Positions 30,501-40,869 of a DNA stretch of 64,000 nucleotides are shown here, one piece after another; position 1 is the first letter of the stretch; every line of letters starts with the position of its first letter. The notes beneath the pieces were generated by a model. The model worked only from the letters and a program-made list of their open reading frames with translations, searched no databases and was not told the origin of the DNA. The stretch covers positions 310,001-374,000 of the forward strand of contig NZ_BDBI01000002.1 in assembly GCF_001612905.1 (NCBI RefSeq), given 5' to 3'. The translations under genes and the position numbers were made by a program. The DNA is from Nocardia ignorata NBRC 108230. GTDB taxonomy: Bacteria > Actinomycetota > Actinomycetes > Mycobacteriales > Mycobacteriaceae.

Positions 30501-33500
30501 GTTCCGCGAACTCCTGATCCGCGAACAGGTCACCGTCCTCAACCAGACCCCATCGGCCTTCTATCAGCTCATCGCCGCCGATCTGGACGCCCCGGCCATC
30601 GCCGCCGATGGGGTCGCGCCCGCCGTCGCTGCCGATCCGGTCGCATGCGCCACCGATGCGGACCGGCCGTGTGACCCGTCCGTCGGTGCTGAATCCGGCA
30701 GTGGGGACGCCGACCCGGATGCGCTTCCCGCGGGCGGCAGGGCAGACCGCGCCACGGCGGATGCGCAGGGTCTGCGTGGCTCGGCCGAGGGTGCTCCCGC
30801 CGACTTCGCGCTACGCGCGGTGATTTTCGGCGGTGAAGCGCTGGAACCGCAGCGACTGGATGCTTGGTTCGCCCGCCATCCGCACGCGCCTCGACTGGTG
30901 AATATGTACGGCATCACCGAGACCACCGTGCATGTGTCCTACCGCGAGATCACCCCGGACACCGGCTCGGCCAGCGTGATCGGCGGCGCCATCGCCGGAC
31001 TCACCGTGCGCGTCCTCGATTCGCGGCTGCGTCCCGTTCCGGCGGGCGTGCCCGGTGAAATCTACGTGTCCGGCCCACAGTTGGCGCGCGGCTACCTGAA
31101 CCGACCCGGCCTGACGGCGAGCCGCTTCGTCGCCGACCCGTACGGTCCGCCCGGGTCGCTCGCCTACCGGTCCGGCGACCTGGCCCGCTGGAAGGCGACC
31201 GGTGACGGCGCCGACCTCGAGTACCTCGGTCGTGCCGACCAGCAGGTGAACCTGCGCGGCTTCCGGGTGGAACTCGGTGAGATCGAGGCGGCGTTGCTGA
31301 ACAGCTCGGCGGCGCCCCGCGAAGTCGCGGTGCTGGTGCGTACGGATCTCGTCGACGAGCCAAGGATCGTGGCCTACCTCGTGCCGGGTACCGCGCACAT
31401 CGATGCCTCGGCGCTGCGCCAGGAACTGTCGCGCACACTGCCCGAGCACATGCTTCCGGCCGCGGTCGTGCCCGTCGAGCGGATTTCGCTGACGGTCAAC
31501 GGCAAACTCGACCGGGCCGCGCTGCCCGCGCCGGTCTTCGAGGCCACCGTGTACCGCAAGCCCGCCACGGTCACCGAGGAGATCGTGGCCGCGGTCTACG
31601 CCGAGGTACTCGGCACCGGTGACCAGCCGGTCGGCGCCGACGACGACTTCTTCGCCCTGGGCGGCAGCTCCCTGCTTGCGGCCAAGGCTGTGGCCCGCAT
31701 CGGCGCGGCACTCGACCGCAGGGTCGGTGTGCGCACCCTGTTCGAGGCGCCGCGCGTCGGCGACCTGGCCGCCGCCGTGGACGCGCAGGCGAAGGTGGAC
31801 CGTCCCGCCCTGGTCGGCCGGGCACGCCCCGACCGCCTGCCGCTCTCGCCTGCCCAGCAGCGCATGTGGTTCCTCAACCGCTTCGACCGCACCTCGGTGG
31901 CCTACAACATCCCGTTCGCCCTCCGCCTCACCGGCGACCTGAACATCCGCGCACTCCAAGCGGCCGTTGCCGATCTGATCGCCCGGCACGAATCCCTGCG
32001 CACCATCTACCCCGAAGTCGACGGCACCCCCGTCCAGTCGATCGTCCCCGCCGCGCAAGCGATCGCCTCCGGCGGCGGGCTCCCAGCCGCCGCGTCCTTC
32101 GACGTGGTCGAGACCCGCGTCGCCCCAGTAGCCGATCACGTCGCAGCCGCGACCGTCGATTCGACTCCTGCGCGGGCCGGAGCCATCCCGGCGCTGGTCG
32201 CGGTGGACATCACCGATGAGTCTGTGCCGCACGCTGTTCGGGAGCTGGCCGAAACCACCTTCGATGTCACCGCCGAAATCCCGGTCCGGCTGCGGCTCTT
32301 CCGCCTCGGCGAGTCCGAGTTCGTGCTGGCGGCGGTCCTACATCACATCGCCGCCGACGGTTCGTCGATCGCACCGTTCGTCGCCGATCTGATGCGCGCC
32401 TACACCGCCCGGCTCGCCGACACCGCGCCCGGCTGGACGCCGCCCGCCGTCCAGTTCGCCGACTACGCCCTCTGGCAGCGTGAACTGCTCGGCGACGACA
32501 GCGACCCCGAATCGGTCGCCGCCCAGCAACTCGCCTTCTGGCAGCGACAGCTCGCGGGCCTCCCGGATCAGCTGGCGCTGCCGACCGATCGTCCGCGCCC
32601 GGCCCGGCAGAGCCTGCGCGGCGACAAGGTGACTTTCACCGTCGACGCCGACCTGCACGCCGGGCTCGCCGCGCTCGGCCGCGCGCACGGCGCCACCCTG
32701 TTCATGGTGGTGCACGCGGCCTTCGCCGCCCTGCTCGCGCGGCTCTCCGGCACCGGCGACATCGCCGTCGGCACCCCGACCGCCGGTCGCGGTGAGGCCG
32801 AACTCGACGAGGTCATCGGCATGTTCGTCAACACCCTGGTGTTGCGCACCCCGGTGACGCCCGCGGCGCCGTTCACCGAGCTGCTGGCGGCGGCCCGCAC
32901 TGCCGACATCGCCGCCTTCGCCCACGCCGATGTGCCGTTCGAGCGGCTGGTCGAGGTGCTCAACCCGGCCCGCTCCACCGCCCGGCACCCGCTGTTCCAG
33001 GTCGGCTACTCCTTCCAGAACCACGATCGTGGAAACCTGGAGTTGCCCGGCCTCACCGTGACCGACATCGAATTCGATTCCGGCGTCGCGCAATTCGATC
33101 TGCACCTGTTCGCCCTGGACAACTACACCGCCGACGGGTCACCCTCGGGTATCGACATGGTGCTCGGCTACGCGACCGACCTGTTCGACGACACCACCGC
33201 CGAGCGGTTCGCCCGGTCTCTGCACCGCATCCTCGAATCCGTCACCGCCGTACCGGAAACCCGCGTCGGCGACCTCGACCTGCTCGGCGCCGACCGCGTT
33301 CGTGTGCTCGAGACATGGAACGCCACCGCGCACCCGGTCGCCCCGGCCACGCTGGCCGACCTCGGCGCCCGGCAAGCGGAGCGGACCCCGGACGCGACCG
33401 CCCTGATCGACGCCGATACCGGGGAATCCCTGGACTACCGCACCTTCGACGCCCGGGTGAACCGCATCGCCCGCCTGCTCATCGCCGAAGGTGTCGGCCC

Positions 33501-36500
33501 GGAACGCACCGTGGTGCTCGCCATGCGCCGAGGGCTCGACCTGGTGATCGCCATGCACGCCGTGGTCCGTGCCGGTGGCGCGTACGTGCCGATCGACCCC
33601 GACCACCCGGCCGACCGCATCGCCTACATCATCGAGACCGCCGCGCCGATGTGTGTGCTCACCACCGTTGCCGACGGTGTGCCCGTCACGGTGAACGTTC
33701 CCGTCTTCGAGCTGGATCATCGTGCGCTGGAGGAGGTGACGAACGAGCCGGTCACCGATGCCGAGCGCATCACCCGGCTGCGCCCGGAGCACCCCGCGTA
33801 CGTCATCTTCACCTCAGGCTCCACCGGCCTGCCCAAGGGTGTCACCGTCCCGCACGCGGCCGTCGTCAACCAGCTGGCCTGGCTGCACGACCGTTTCACC
33901 ATGACCGGCACCGACCGTGTCCTGCTGAAGACACCGGCCACCTTCGACCTGTCGGTCTGGGAATTCTGGTCCCCCCTCACCAGCGGTGGGGCGCTGATCG
34001 TCACCCGCCCAGGTGACGAACGAGAACCAGATCGTCTGCGCGACATCATGAACCGCTACGGCGTCACGGTGCTGCACGCCGTCCCATCACTGATCGGCAT
34101 GCTCCTCGCCGGTGCCGATGTCGACGCCCCGACCGCAACGACCCTGCCCCTGTCGCTGCGCGCGGTCCTCGCCATCGGTGAAGCGCTACCGGCCGCGACC
34201 GCCACCCAGTTCCTGGCGTCCGGCACCTCGGCTCGTCTGCACAACCTGTACGGGCCGACCGAGGCCGCTGTCTCGATCACCGAACACGAAGTCGCGCAGC
34301 ACCCTTCGCATGGGGTTCCGATCGGCTCGCCCGAGTGGAACAGCGCGGTGTACGTGCTGGATACCCGACTCAACCCCGTGCCGATCGGGGTGGCGGGCGA
34401 GCTGTATCTGGCCGGCGCGCAGTTGGCCCGTGGCTACCACGGCCGCTACGCCCTGACCGCCGATCGCTTCGTCGCCAACCCCTTCGAGCCGGCCGGGACA
34501 CGCATGTACCGCACCGGCGACATCGTCCGCTGGCGCGACGACGGCACGCTCGAATACCTGGAGCGCGCCGACTTCCAGGTCAAGATCGGTGGCTTCCGGA
34601 TCGAGCTCGGTGAGGTCGAAACGGCCCTGCTGCGCTGCACCGATGTGCGTGCGGCGGTCGCGATCGCCAAGGACGACGACCGCGCGGGCACCCGCCTGAT
34701 CGCCTACGCGGCGGTTGCCGACCTGACACCCGGTGACGAGCAGACCATCGCGTCGCGCCTGCGTGGCGAACTCGCGGGCCACCTGCCCGCCTATATGGTC
34801 CCCGCCGCCGTGGTGGTGCTCGACAGCCTGCCACTCAATGCCAACGGCAAAGTCGACCGAGCCCGGCTGCCAGAACCGGCCTTCACCGAGGCGGCCTTCC
34901 GCGCACCGGTCACCGCGCTGGAACAGCTTGTCGCACAGGTTTTCACCGAGGTGATCGCCTGCCCGAGCGCCGGTCTCGACGACGACTTCTTCGCCCTCGG
35001 CGGCAACTCGCTGATGGCGACCCGGCTCGCCGCCCGGCTCGGTGCCGCACTCGGCGCCCAGGTGCCGGTCGCGGCCGTTTTCGAGGCACCGACCGTCGCG
35101 GCCCTCGCCGAGCGGCTGGCCGCCGCCGACCGCACGGACGCACGCCCGCCGCTCACCCGGCGCACCGAGGCCGGACCCGCCGTCCTCGCACCCGCGCAGC
35201 AGCGCATGTGGGTGCTGCACCAGCTGTCCCCGCAGTCGTCGGCGTACCACATCCCCGCCGCCATCCGCCTCACCGGCGAACTCGACCTGGCGGCCCTGCA
35301 GGCCGCGATCGCCGACCTGCTCGCCCGCCACGAGAGCCTGCGCACCCGGTACCCGGACACCCCGGACGGACCGGTGCAGCAGGTACTGCCCGCGTGGTCG
35401 TCGGCGGTCGACCTGACGCCCATCCCGGTCGCCGCCGACGACGTCGAGGCCCGGATCGTCGCCCTGGTCGCCCAGCCGTTCGACATCACCGCCGCACCGC
35501 CGGTTCGCGTGGCGCTCTACAAACTCGGTGAGAACGAGCACGTACTGGTCGTCGTCGTCCACCACATCAGTGGCGACGGTTACTCGATCGCACCGCTCAC
35601 CCGGGATCTGGTGCGCGCTTACGTCGACCGTGCTCAGGGCAACGAACCAGGCTGGGCGCCACTGGAAATCCAGTACAGCGACTTCAGCGTCTGGCAGCGA
35701 ACCATGCTCGGTGACGAGCACGACCCGGACAGTGTGGTGTCCCAGCAGCTGCGGTACTGGTCGCAGGAGCTCGCGGGCGCACCGGAACTTCTGTCGCTCC
35801 CGACCGACCGCCCCCGCTCCACGCGACGCGAGACGCACGGCGCGACTGTCGAATTCGGGGTCGATTCAGCACTGACCCGACGCCTGGACGAGGTGGCTCG
35901 CAGCAACAACACCACCTTGTTCACCGTCGTCCACAGCGCTCTCGCCGTGCTGCTCGCCAAGCAGTCGGGCAGCAGCGATGTCACCGTCGGTGCCCCCGTC
36001 GCCGGTCGCGGTGCGCGCGAACTCGACGATCTCGTCGGCATGTTCGTCAACACCGTCGTGCTGCGCACCGAGGTCGACTCCCGTGCCCCGTTCACCGACC
36101 TGCTCGCCCAGGCCCGCCGCCGCGACCTGGCCGCCATCGCGCATGCCGATGTCCCGTTCGAGCAGGTGGTAGACGCGCTCGGGCGGACCAGATCGGGCGC
36201 CTACACGCCGCTGTTCCAGGTGATGCTCACCTTCCAGAACATGCCACCGGGCAGCATCGACCTACCCGGCCTACGCGTGCAGCCGCTCGACCCGGGCCTG
36301 ACCGAAGCCAAGTTCGACCTGCACCTGACCGCCGTGCAGCGCTACGACGCCGACGGCGAACTCGACGGCATCGACATGCATTTCGGTTACGCCACAGACC
36401 TTTTCGACGAGAAGACCATCCGGGTGCTCACCGAGCGATTCCGCAAGGTGCTCGCCGCCGTCGCCGCCGATCCCGCCGTGGTGGTTCGGGCCATCGACGT

Positions 36501-36846
36501 GCGCACCGACGCCGAGCAGGCACCCACCGCACCGACCACCGCCGACCTGCCGAGCCTGATCGGCTCAGCGGCCCGTGTGGCGCCGGCGACCGTGGCATTC
36601 GTCCACGGCGAGCACGCCATCTCCTTCGCCGAGCTCGACGCCAAGCTCACCGCCGTGAGCCGGTCGATGGGCGCGAAGATGAAACCCGAAGCGCTGATCA
36701 ACGTCGCGCTGGCCGGGCTGGTGCCCGGTGTGCTCGGCGCCCTCGGCGCGGCGGGTCTAGCCACCACTTTGCACACACTGGTGACCGATGCCGCCGCGGT
36801 GATCGCCGGGGCGGGGTCGGCTGACGACTCGGAAGGACAACTCTGA
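18571..36846 (+). CDS. Non-ribosomal peptide synthetase, five C-A-T modules plus terminal C and adenylation stub
   Basis: GTG 18571 is the chosen start: AGGAGG lies five bases upstream, and the C domain (FPLTPAQLG) begins at residue 23. Order is C1-A1-T1-C2-A2-T2-C3-A3-T3-C4-A4-T4-C5-A5-T5-C6-stub, 6091 residues. Condensation histidines H154 (HHIVLDG), 1246, 2305, 3411, 4591 and 5664 all sit in intact HHxxxDG. Phosphopantetheine serines are near 1027, 2123, 3225, 4367 and 5480. Pocket codes read by eye: A1 DVWHFSLVDK (Ser), A2 DIMLMGAVAK (hydrophobic, unassigned), A3 DVWHFSLVDK (Ser), A4 DFWNIGMVHK (Thr), A5 DLWHLILVSK (unassigned). C1 resembles the DhbF/EntF starter C, so an acyl or aryl cap is likely. 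There is no epimerase, methyltransferase or thioesterase. Residues ~5991-6091 match only the first ~100 residues of an A domain. Acidic, Ala-rich insertions occur in C2, A3, A4 and C5. The stop overlaps the next ATG (TGATG). Confidence 0.93.
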   Translation: MHGTELGGFSARPQEAEGASAPFPLTPAQLGVWYAQLLDPDVPITIAQYVDITGELDPDVLQAVTAEAAHTYGSPLVRIGERDGVPYQVVDHSLPIENELPLIDLRHHDDPVAAAQEWMRAEFGAPLDLLTDRLVAGAVLRVGAQRWFWYLRGHHIVLDGYGAFTLSQRIAELYTARVLDFEPSRVVPGDLAELVEGEQRYRESTRFAADREHWAERIAGLDSPTALDPRTAPRSAINLVTGGRLTDKLVQRLETIAASDDSTLSAVLLAAFAAYLGRLTDRPHAVLSLPVTARTTAVMRRSAGMLSNIVPLRLPTGAAGASTTWGELLRAARVEVAGALRHQRYRAEDIRRDAEDDGRPARRALFGPLANFMLFRTSLLLGNTTGRYRVLSTGPIEDLSLNVYYGDHDRVHVDFEANPNLYDADSLARHHCRFLRFLERLTAVDLDTPVGAVEVATELELEVSTKIWNATGFDVTAVLTERAVASATLPAMFEAQVLRTPDSVAVRMAGSGQALTYRELSQRAARLARRLRAEGIGPESLVALSIRRSTDLVIAMYAVLAAGAAYVPIDPDHPADRIAHILETASPAAVLTTTREASLATDVPVLAVDDIDLSWYADEPLTDADRTAPLRPEHPAYVIFTSGSTGLPKGVAVEHAAIVNRLVWMQHSYRLHGVDTVLQKTPTTFDVSVWEFLWPLQIGATLLLAEPDGHRDPAYLRRVIAEYGVTVAHFVPSMLEAFLAQQEIAERGSLRLVFASGEALPAPLAQRLRLLTGARLHNLYGPTEAAVDVTFHEVTDADRVTVPIGAPVFNTRLHVLDSRLRPVPVGAPGELYLSGVQLARGYVGRPELTAGRFVADPAAAGERMYRTGDLVRWTTNGELEYLGRTDFQVKLRGLRIELGEIEAILDGVEGAARTVVVVRDDAGVGEQLVAYVVAEAGAVTADALRAAALRALPAYMVPAAFVLLDELPVNASGKLDRKALPAPARTVVAYTEPAGPVEETVARVFGEVLGLERIGRDDDFFALGGNSLVATQVAARLGADLGCGLTVRDLFGATTVARLAAVIAERADAGVSAQLPVLAARPRPSTVPLSPAQQRIWFLNRFDPAAPGYNMPFVVRVRGTADLPALLSALESVVDRHEALRTIFPAVDTGGEVAEQVVCPAGLVRIGAPTEVAAADLDAELIRFASTGFDLEREAPFRAQVFVVADTAARGEPHTDSDELGPEARHENGAAVDAGDGECVLAVVLHHIAADGVSLQVLVRDVLTAYRAAADGVAPDWSPLTVQYADYTLWQRELLGAESDPNSLAAREIAFWERALAGLPDQLELPSARPRPVEPSMRGARVSFTIDPALHRQLTDLAQQAGASLFMVLHTALAVLLARLSGTTDIAVGTGVAGRGDRAIDDLIGMFVNTLVLRTEVDPAASFAAALEHTRETDLAAFAHTTVPFDRLVDVVNPARSQSRHPLFQVALNFQAVLDTTFELAGSPVTVHEIELAITKFDLQITLAEKRSATGEADGIEAVVLYATDLFDETDIRDLGARFVRLLAAASAAPETAVGELPLLSVEEQARLTGMRGAPVTATGLLPDLLAAAVAADPEREAVTDGDRSLTYRELERASSRLARVLIDAGVGPDDVVAVGIPRSIESVLAVWAVAKAGAAWLPVDPSYPLDRINHMVTDSGARLGLTVDGSAAALPTSIEWLALDELKLMAECASRSSEPVTDLDRVRPLRAEHLAYVIYTSGSTGLPKGVLVTQAGIAGFAAEETDRMVGSPDARVLQVGSPSFDISVMEFLLAVNSAATLVIAVPGRHVGDELAQLLSEQRVTHALMTPSALAVLDPARLEHLRMVMVGGEACPLELVARWTEGPVGRVFVNAYGPSETTVATNISAPLTADTPLTLGTPLRGIAQWVLDSRLRPVPAGVTGELYVAGAQLARGYRDRAALTATRFVACLWEQGARMYRTGDLVRWTPEGSLVYVGRNDDQVKLRGFRIELGEIESALLADASVRQAVVMVRRDAHRGDQLVAYLVPATRSGKGSEAFPERIAEGLRGRLAAHMVPSAFVVLDALPLTPNGKLDRRALPEPVFAAKAFRAPAPGTETVVAQVFGDVLGVESVGADDDFFALGGNSLVATQVVSRLGAALGAGVPLKSLFEAPTVSALAARLAGAEKTAAMPALVAGERPQRIPLSYAQQRMWFLNQFDAESVADNIAAAIRLTGDLDHTALAAAVDAVIARHEALRTRYPAVDGIPFQQVLDRFSVALEPEDIDPATLDDRVRALAAVPFAVDQEPPVRLRLLRTAADEHVLVLVVHHIAADGWSVAPLTHDVMLAYAAHRAGTAPEWTALPVQYADFALWQRDALGAEDDPSSAMARQIGFWTTELANLPDLLALPTDRPRPAVASGRGARHAFSIPATITDRLRALAAESHASLFMVLHAVFATTLAKLSGEDDISVGTPVAGRGDQALDRLVGMFVNTLVLRTRIPSDATFTELVGTVRDADLRALANADVTFDRLVEVVDPQRSTARHPLFQVMLDFQNTTRTELELAGLTATEVEIDTHTAKFDLHLTLRETSDGLLARFEYATDLFDARTITDFSTRLLRVLDTVSADPNVVIGDIDLLGAAERTLLLETWNDTAFPVIEGANLVSLFEAQAARTPGATAVTFEGRSLTYAEFGERVNRLARLLISIGVRPDRTVALGLRRGTDLVVAMYAVLTAGGAYVPLDPDHPAERIAQVLDAADPVCVLTREADGLDLARAERAVVLDLDQVDTTDYPADPVTDVDRLATITPDNAAYLIFTSGSTGKPKGVVVSHAAIVNRLIWMQDAYRLTPADTVLQKTPATFDVSVWEFFWPLQIGARLLLAAPDGHRDPAYLADLIDREAVTVAHFVPSMLTAFVGALGADIAPMTGQLTAPRCASLRLVFASGEALPPTPAQAVRELTGTAVHNLYGPTEAAVDVTFHEVVDADEVTVPIGAPVHNTQVYVLDTRLRPVPPGVPGELYLAGIQLARGYAGRPDLTADRFVANPFTPGERMYRTGDLVSWTVLADSDPAASVSHIDARTSGADSSDDTDIRVGGDVDRAPVRCARGELQYLGRTDFQVKLRGLRIELGEIEAALSRVPEVAQAAVLVRDDVLVGYLVGAPDLEAVESTLARTLPAYMVPSAFVVLDEFPLNASGKLDRKALPAPVFEAAAFRAPSTEVERIVAATFAAVLGFPADRQVGLDDDFFALGGNSLTATQVVARLGAALDTQVPVRLLFDAPTVHTLAERCAALQGIGGRVALTTRARPQHIPLSPAQRRMWFLNRFLADADGPGDAVDNIPVALRLTGDLDIAALEAALADVIDRHETLRTSYPEGPDGAEQRIAAAAPLALTPEPVTERELPARLLACAAVRFDLTTEIPFRAALFATDDAHVLVLVVHHIAADGFSLGPLAADLMTAYAARRDGIAPAWSPLPVQYADYALWQDEALGDPVHPGSLAHTQLAFWQRTLAGLPEQLELPTDRPRPADSSFRGGVHRFQIDSDLHSELRELARKHEATLFSTVHAALAVLLARLSGSGDIAIGTPVAGRGEAAIDGLIGMFVNTLVLRTQVDPRAEFETTLDAVRAGDLDALSHADVPFEQVVEAVDPARARNRHPLFQVALVLQNFTVPALDAAGLHAAPVDFDAAVAKFDLQFTLRESDDIDGRADGMAIEIAYATDLFDESSVAVLARRFTQVLAAVVADPTVVVGDIQLLSAEEQQRTLHDWASVEAAVAETGDSMVDRFARAARIDPQAVAVKAGERQLTYAELDAWSSRLARRLIAAGVGPEALVAVALPRTVELTVALLAVLKAGGGYLPIDPNYPADRIEYVLDDARPLCAVANAETGLPRDWFGGPVIDPNCGNLADFGAEPLTDTDRRAPLAPAHTAYVIYTSGSTGRPKGVQVPHANVLALLDNTAAKFEFGPSDVWTMFHSYAFDFSVWELWGALLHGGSIVLVDYYTSRSPEQFRELLIREQVTVLNQTPSAFYQLIAADLDAPAIAADGVAPAVAADPVACATDADRPCDPSVGAESGSGDADPDALPAGGRADRATADAQGLRGSAEGAPADFALRAVIFGGEALEPQRLDAWFARHPHAPRLVNMYGITETTVHVSYREITPDTGSASVIGGAIAGLTVRVLDSRLRPVPAGVPGEIYVSGPQLARGYLNRPGLTASRFVADPYGPPGSLAYRSGDLARWKATGDGADLEYLGRADQQVNLRGFRVELGEIEAALLNSSAAPREVAVLVRTDLVDEPRIVAYLVPGTAHIDASALRQELSRTLPEHMLPAAVVPVERISLTVNGKLDRAALPAPVFEATVYRKPATVTEEIVAAVYAEVLGTGDQPVGADDDFFALGGSSLLAAKAVARIGAALDRRVGVRTLFEAPRVGDLAAAVDAQAKVDRPALVGRARPDRLPLSPAQQRMWFLNRFDRTSVAYNIPFALRLTGDLNIRALQAAVADLIARHESLRTIYPEVDGTPVQSIVPAAQAIASGGGLPAAASFDVVETRVAPVADHVAAATVDSTPARAGAIPALVAVDITDESVPHAVRELAETTFDVTAEIPVRLRLFRLGESEFVLAAVLHHIAADGSSIAPFVADLMRAYTARLADTAPGWTPPAVQFADYALWQRELLGDDSDPESVAAQQLAFWQRQLAGLPDQLALPTDRPRPARQSLRGDKVTFTVDADLHAGLAALGRAHGATLFMVVHAAFAALLARLSGTGDIAVGTPTAGRGEAELDEVIGMFVNTLVLRTPVTPAAPFTELLAAARTADIAAFAHADVPFERLVEVLNPARSTARHPLFQVGYSFQNHDRGNLELPGLTVTDIEFDSGVAQFDLHLFALDNYTADGSPSGIDMVLGYATDLFDDTTAERFARSLHRILESVTAVPETRVGDLDLLGADRVRVLETWNATAHPVAPATLADLGARQAERTPDATALIDADTGESLDYRTFDARVNRIARLLIAEGVGPERTVVLAMRRGLDLVIAMHAVVRAGGAYVPIDPDHPADRIAYIIETAAPMCVLTTVADGVPVTVNVPVFELDHRALEEVTNEPVTDAERITRLRPEHPAYVIFTSGSTGLPKGVTVPHAAVVNQLAWLHDRFTMTGTDRVLLKTPATFDLSVWEFWSPLTSGGALIVTRPGDEREPDRLRDIMNRYGVTVLHAVPSLIGMLLAGADVDAPTATTLPLSLRAVLAIGEALPAATATQFLASGTSARLHNLYGPTEAAVSITEHEVAQHPSHGVPIGSPEWNSAVYVLDTRLNPVPIGVAGELYLAGAQLARGYHGRYALTADRFVANPFEPAGTRMYRTGDIVRWRDDGTLEYLERADFQVKIGGFRIELGEVETALLRCTDVRAAVAIAKDDDRAGTRLIAYAAVADLTPGDEQTIASRLRGELAGHLPAYMVPAAVVVLDSLPLNANGKVDRARLPEPAFTEAAFRAPVTALEQLVAQVFTEVIACPSAGLDDDFFALGGNSLMATRLAARLGAALGAQVPVAAVFEAPTVAALAERLAAADRTDARPPLTRRTEAGPAVLAPAQQRMWVLHQLSPQSSAYHIPAAIRLTGELDLAALQAAIADLLARHESLRTRYPDTPDGPVQQVLPAWSSAVDLTPIPVAADDVEARIVALVAQPFDITAAPPVRVALYKLGENEHVLVVVVHHISGDGYSIAPLTRDLVRAYVDRAQGNEPGWAPLEIQYSDFSVWQRTMLGDEHDPDSVVSQQLRYWSQELAGAPELLSLPTDRPRSTRRETHGATVEFGVDSALTRRLDEVARSNNTTLFTVVHSALAVLLAKQSGSSDVTVGAPVAGRGARELDDLVGMFVNTVVLRTEVDSRAPFTDLLAQARRRDLAAIAHADVPFEQVVDALGRTRSGAYTPLFQVMLTFQNMPPGSIDLPGLRVQPLDPGLTEAKFDLHLTAVQRYDADGELDGIDMHFGYATDLFDEKTIRVLTERFRKVLAAVAADPAVVVRAIDVRTDAEQAPTAPTTADLPSLIGSAARVAPATVAFVHGEHAISFAELDAKLTAVSRSMGAKMKPEALINVALAGLVPGVLGALGAAGLATTLHTLVTDAAAVIAGAGSADDSEGQL

Positions 36847-39389
36847 TGTCGCACACGAATTCGGTCACGGCCGCCGTCCCGTTCGACACGCTGGGGCGTG
36901 AGCTCCCGAACGAAGACGGGCGTGACCCGGCGACCCTGCTCGCCGCATTCATCGACCAGGTCGCCGACGACCCCGATGCGCTCGCTGTCGTCGACGGCGA
37001 ACGCGCCCTCACCTACGCCGAGATCGCCGACCGCGCCGAAGAGCTGGCGGCGGTGCTGGTGGAACGCGACGCCGGTCCCGAGACCACGGTCGCGGTGTGC
37101 CTGCCCCGTTCCGCCGAACTGGTGGTGGCCGTGCACGCCGTGATCGCCTCGGGGGCGGCGTTCGTTCTGCTCGATCCCGACGCACCCGCCGACCTGCGTG
37201 CCCGCACCCTTGCGCTGGCGGCGCCCACCCTGCTGCTCACCCGGACCGTTCCCCCGTCCGCCGACCCGGGTCTCGACACCGGCTCGACAACCGATGCTGT
37301 TGTCGAACAGGGTGTTTCGGTTCAGGTGTTGACCGGCGCGGACAACCCGCCTGCTGAAGGTTCCCGTGCTCTTCCCGGTCCGGGTGCCGACAATCCCGCC
37401 TACCTCGTCGTCGACCCGACCGCCTCGACCGCCGTCGTCATCGGACATCGTGCGGCACACGCCAATTCGGTCTGGCGGTATCGGATGTGCGGCATCGGGG
37501 CAGGCGATTCCGTGCTGTGGCACGCACCGCTCGCCTCCCAGGCCGCGATCGGTGAACTCCTGCTCGCCCTGCAATCGGGCGCGGCACTCGCACTGCCCGT
37601 CGGCGACACCCTCGCCGAGGCGATCGCCGAAACCCGGGTTACCACAGCCGCGTTCGACCCGGCCCAACTCGCGGAACTGACCGAGCTACCCGACGCCGAG
37701 GAACTACTCGACTCGCTACGCGTGGTACTGGCCCGAGGCGCGACCCTCCCGGCGAGAACCGCCGCGGCCCTGCGTTCGGTGAGTGGCGCCACCCTGTGGC
37801 AGGTGTACGGCAGACCGGAAACCGCGGGCGAGGTCGTCGCCCACGAGGTGACCGGCGCCGACCTCGAAGTGGTGCCACTCGGGTGCGCCGCCGACGACGT
37901 GGAACTGCTCGTTCTCGACGAACATCTCGAACCCGTCGCCGACGGTGAGGTGGGCGAACTGTACATCTCCGGCGTGCAATTGGCGCGCGGCTACCTCGGC
38001 AGGCAGGCGACCGCCGCCACCTTCCTCGCCAACCCCATCGGACCCGTCGACGACCGCATGTTCGCCACCGGCGACCTGGTGCGTCGCAGGCCACCGGGGG
38101 AGGGGTGGGCCGCCGAACTCGAATACGTCGGGCGGGTGGACGATCGCGCCGACCGGTACGCGGTCGTCCCGGTACGCGGCGGACTGCCGGGTGAACTCCT
38201 GCTCGACGAGTTCGAAGCCCAGGCCGCCGCGACGCCTTTCGATCCGGCCGTCGTCCACGCGGCGGGTTCCGGATCGATCATCACCTACGGTGACCTCGAC
38301 CGGCGGACCAATCAGCTCGCCCGGCACCTGGCCGCGCTCGGCATCGGGCCGGAATGCCCGGTGCTGGTGGATATTCCGTGCTCGATCGAGCTGGTCGTCG
38401 GTGTGTACGCCGTGCTGAAGGCGGGTGGCGCGGTGGTGCCGGTCGAGGCCGGGGTGCTGCCGCCGGTCGTCGGTCCCGCGCTGATCGTCACCGTGGCCGG
38501 GCGCGAACACACTGCGGTGTACGACATTCCGCGGGTGGTCATCGACGACGTGGCGCTGTCGGACTACTCCGACGAACCCATCACGCCCGGTGAGCGGCGC
38601 GCGCCCGTACTTCCGCAGCATCCGGCCTTCGTGCTGTATCCGCGCGGCGCCGGGCAGGGCGTCACCGTGAGCCACGCGGCGGCGGTGCACCGGATCACCG
38701 CCATGCAGAGCAGGCACGGGCTCACCGGCCGCGACGTGTACCTGCACCAGGCCACCGAATGGCACGGATATGTGCTGCCGTTGCGGGTCGGCGCCACCGT
38801 TGTCCTCACCGAACCTCCTGATCCGGCCCGGTTGACCGACCTGATCGCCACCTACGGCATCACCGCCGCCGACTTCACCCCGCAGCGGCTCACCGAATTC
38901 ACCGAACACCTCACCGGCGTCGCCGACGGTGTGCCGACCCTGCGCAGTGCCGTCGTGCTCGGCGCCCCGCTCACCGCCGCACAGATCCGCGACTTCGCCG
39001 CCGTCTCCGCCGCGCACCTGCACCACGACTACGGTCGCGCCGAAGCGACCGTCACCCTCACCTACCCCGAACAACCCCGCGCCGACTCGGGTGAACCCCC
39101 GCCGGTCCGGGTTCGGGAATGGAACCGCCGCGTCTACGTGCTCGATGCGCGACTGCGCCCGACCAGTCCCGGCGTCGCGGGCGAGCTGTACCTGTCGGGC
39201 GCGCAACTGGCTCGCGGCTACCGCGACGACCCGACCGTCACCGCCGAACGCTTCGTCGCCAACCCCTTCGGCATCCCCGGCGAACGCATGTTCCGCACCG
39301 GTGAACGCGCCCGCTGGGAAATCGACGGAACCACCGCCGCTCTGGTCCGCCTCGGCACTACCAACCCCACCAGGAAGGCACTCCCATGA
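36846..39389 (+). CDS. Tandem degenerate adenylation-like (pseudo-A) protein of the NRPS operon
   Basis: The 847-residue protein has two successive A-domain-like halves (about 25-430 and 455-840) and nothing else: no C, T or TE domain. Each keeps N-terminal A1/A2-like strands (ALTYAEIADRAEEL; IITYGDLDRRTNQL), the GELYxSGxQLARGY segment and a weak TGD/TGE motif. The ATP-binding core (S/T)GSTGxPKG is lost: PTASTAVVIGH in half 1 and PRGAGQGVTVSH in half 2. The pocket Asp is Gln-like or missing, the A8 R-x-E-L-G-E-I-E hinge is absent, and so is the A10 lysine. It cannot be a normal adenylating enzyme. Start and stop overlap both neighbours (TGATG, ATGA), so it is made in step with the synthetase and the MbtH-like protein. 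A structural, docking or decoy role is possible; a decaying module remnant is the alternative. Confidence 0.85.
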   Translation: MSHTNSVTAAVPFDTLGRELPNEDGRDPATLLAAFIDQVADDPDALAVVDGERALTYAEIADRAEELAAVLVERDAGPETTVAVCLPRSAELVVAVHAVIASGAAFVLLDPDAPADLRARTLALAAPTLLLTRTVPPSADPGLDTGSTTDAVVEQGVSVQVLTGADNPPAEGSRALPGPGADNPAYLVVDPTASTAVVIGHRAAHANSVWRYRMCGIGAGDSVLWHAPLASQAAIGELLLALQSGAALALPVGDTLAEAIAETRVTTAAFDPAQLAELTELPDAEELLDSLRVVLARGATLPARTAAALRSVSGATLWQVYGRPETAGEVVAHEVTGADLEVVPLGCAADDVELLVLDEHLEPVADGEVGELYISGVQLARGYLGRQATAATFLANPIGPVDDRMFATGDLVRRRPPGEGWAAELEYVGRVDDRADRYAVVPVRGGLPGELLLDEFEAQAAATPFDPAVVHAAGSGSIITYGDLDRRTNQLARHLAALGIGPECPVLVDIPCSIELVVGVYAVLKAGGAVVPVEAGVLPPVVGPALIVTVAGREHTAVYDIPRVVIDDVALSDYSDEPITPGERRAPVLPQHPAFVLYPRGAGQGVTVSHAAAVHRITAMQSRHGLTGRDVYLHQATEWHGYVLPLRVGATVVLTEPPDPARLTDLIATYGITAADFTPQRLTEFTEHLTGVADGVPTLRSAVVLGAPLTAAQIRDFAAVSAAHLHHDYGRAEATVTLTYPEQPRADSGEPPPVRVREWNRRVYVLDARLRPTSPGVAGELYLSGAQLARGYRDDPTVTAERFVANPFGIPGERMFRTGERARWEIDGTTAALVRLGTTNPTRKALP

Positions 39390-39610
39390 CCAACCCGTTC
39401 GACGACGACAACGCCCAGTTCTACGTCCTCGTGAACTCCGAAGGCGAACACTCCCTCTGGCCGACCTTCGCCGCCGTCCCCGGCGGCTGGACCGTGGCTT
39501 TCGGTGCCGCCCCCCGCACCTCGTGCCTGCACTACGTCGAATCCCACTGGCTCGACATGCGCCCCAATTCCCTCATCGCCGCCATGGCCAACGACCCCCG
39601 CCCCGAGTAG
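39386..39610 (+). CDS. MbtH-like NRPS accessory protein
   Basis: The 74-residue protein has the MbtH fold signature: NPFDDDNAQFYVLVNSEGEHSLWP, then PGGWTVAF, and a late LHYVESHWLDMRPNSL. MbtH proteins bind the N-terminal subdomain of A domains and aid folding or activity. Two usually conserved positions differ: the Gln of ExQxSxWP is His here, and the Thr of WTDxRP is Leu. The ATG overlaps the previous stop (ATGA), and AGGAAGG lies at 39372-39378. It is the last gene of the operon and probably serves the 6091-residue synthetase, possibly with the pseudo-A protein. Confidence 0.9.
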   Translation: MTNPFDDDNAQFYVLVNSEGEHSLWPTFAAVPGGWTVAFGAAPRTSCLHYVESHWLDMRPNSLIAAMANDPRPE

Positions 39611-39645
39611 GCCCGTCACCGTCGGGGCCGGCTTCGGCGGGACAA

Positions 39646-40857
39646 CTAGCCGAGCAGTACCCGGCGCATGAGGAAGCCGACTCGGGCGCGACCGGCCAGG
39701 GGTGTGTTGCCGAAGGCTTGGCCGAGGTCGATGACCATGGCGAAGGCCGCGTGGACGAGGAAGCGGGCCTCGGCGGGGGTGAGGGTGGGACGGACCTCGC
39801 GGACGAGGCGGGCCCATTCCTGGACGCTGAGACGCTGGATATTGCGCAGGACCGCGCGTTCCTCGGCGGGGACGTGGCCGAATTCGGCGTAGTAGACCAC
39901 CGCGAGAGCGCGTTCGTCGAAGGTGTCGGCGACGAACTGGTCGATCAGCACATCGAGGGCGGCGGCACTGTGCGGGGTGCTCGCGACGGCGGGACCGATG
40001 GCGCCGGACACCCGGTCGGCGGCGCGGCGGAACGCGGCGGCGAGGATGTCGCTCTTCCCACGGTAGAAGCGGTAGACCGCCGAAGCGGCGGAAAGACCGG
40101 CGGCGGAGGCGATGTCCTCCACACTCACATTCGGGTAGCCACGTTCGTGGAACAGCTCGACCGCTTTGCGCAGCAGCAGTTCGTGTTTGAACGCGGCGGG
40201 GATCTGTGCCCGCACCGACTGCTCGGAAGCTGTTGCGGCAGGCGGAAGCTCGCACTCGAGCAACGACATGCACGCCGAGCCGAGAAGCTTGTGCACCGCC
40301 CGCGCGGGGAGGGCGGCGTGGTGGTCGGCGAGGCTGGTGACCACGCCGAACATGGCCGTGGACACCAGGCGTAGCTCCTCGGCACTCAGTTCCGGACGCA
40401 GGACGGCGAGTTCACGGTCGAACCCGGCGAGGACGGAACTCTGCTGCCGATCGAGAACCGCCCGGTCGGCGGGCTCGAGATAGCGACCCTCCCAGCGCAC
40501 CAACGTGACGGTCGCCCGGTTCTCGAGGGTGGCGCCGATGAGCCCGGCGAGCCTGTGCCGCAACCGTTCCGGCGCCGACCGGACCTCGGCGGGTACCTCG
40601 ACGGCCGTGGTGAAAGCCTGGCCGACCCGCAGCAATTCCTCCCGGAACAACGCGTACTTACTGGGGTAGTGCCGGTACAGCGCGGCCGAGCTGATGCCGA
40701 GCGCGGCCGCGATGTCCTCCATGCTCACCCCGTGATACCCGGCGGCCCCGAACGCCGCCGCCGAGGTGGCCGCGATCTGCGCGCGCCGATTCTTCGGCCT
40801 GCGCCGCACACCATCGACTACCGACCCACGTGCCACACGAGACTCGCCGACATTCAT
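39646..40857 (-). CDS. Double-domain TetR-family regulator
   Basis: At 403 residues this is twice the usual TetR length because two TetR units are fused. The first HTH is AATSAAAFGAAGYHGVSMEDIAAALGISSAALYRHYPSKYAL (about residues 27-70). The second is LLRKAVELFHERGYPNVSVEDIASAAGLSAASAVYRFYRGKSDILAAA (about 225-272). Each is followed by a helical ligand domain. Fused TetR proteins are known in mycobacteria and relatives and are often tied to acyl-CoA metabolism. Its start codon is 12 bases after the acetoacetyl-CoA synthetase stop, so it is the last gene of the leucine operon. It converges on the mbtH gene. The effector is probably an acyl-CoA, by inference from context. Confidence 0.85.
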   Translation of the reverse strand: MNVGESRVARGSVVDGVRRRPKNRRAQIAATSAAAFGAAGYHGVSMEDIAAALGISSAALYRHYPSKYALFREELLRVGQAFTTAVEVPAEVRSAPERLRHRLAGLIGATLENRATVTLVRWEGRYLEPADRAVLDRQQSSVLAGFDRELAVLRPELSAEELRLVSTAMFGVVTSLADHHAALPARAVHKLLGSACMSLLECELPPAATASEQSVRAQIPAAFKHELLLRKAVELFHERGYPNVSVEDIASAAGLSAASAVYRFYRGKSDILAAAFRRAADRVSGAIGPAVASTPHSAAALDVLIDQFVADTFDERALAVVYYAEFGHVPAEERAVLRNIQRLSVQEWARLVREVRPTLTPAEARFLVHAAFAMVIDLGQAFGNTPLAGRARVGFLMRRVLLG

Positions 40858-40869
40858 ACCCGAAGTGTA

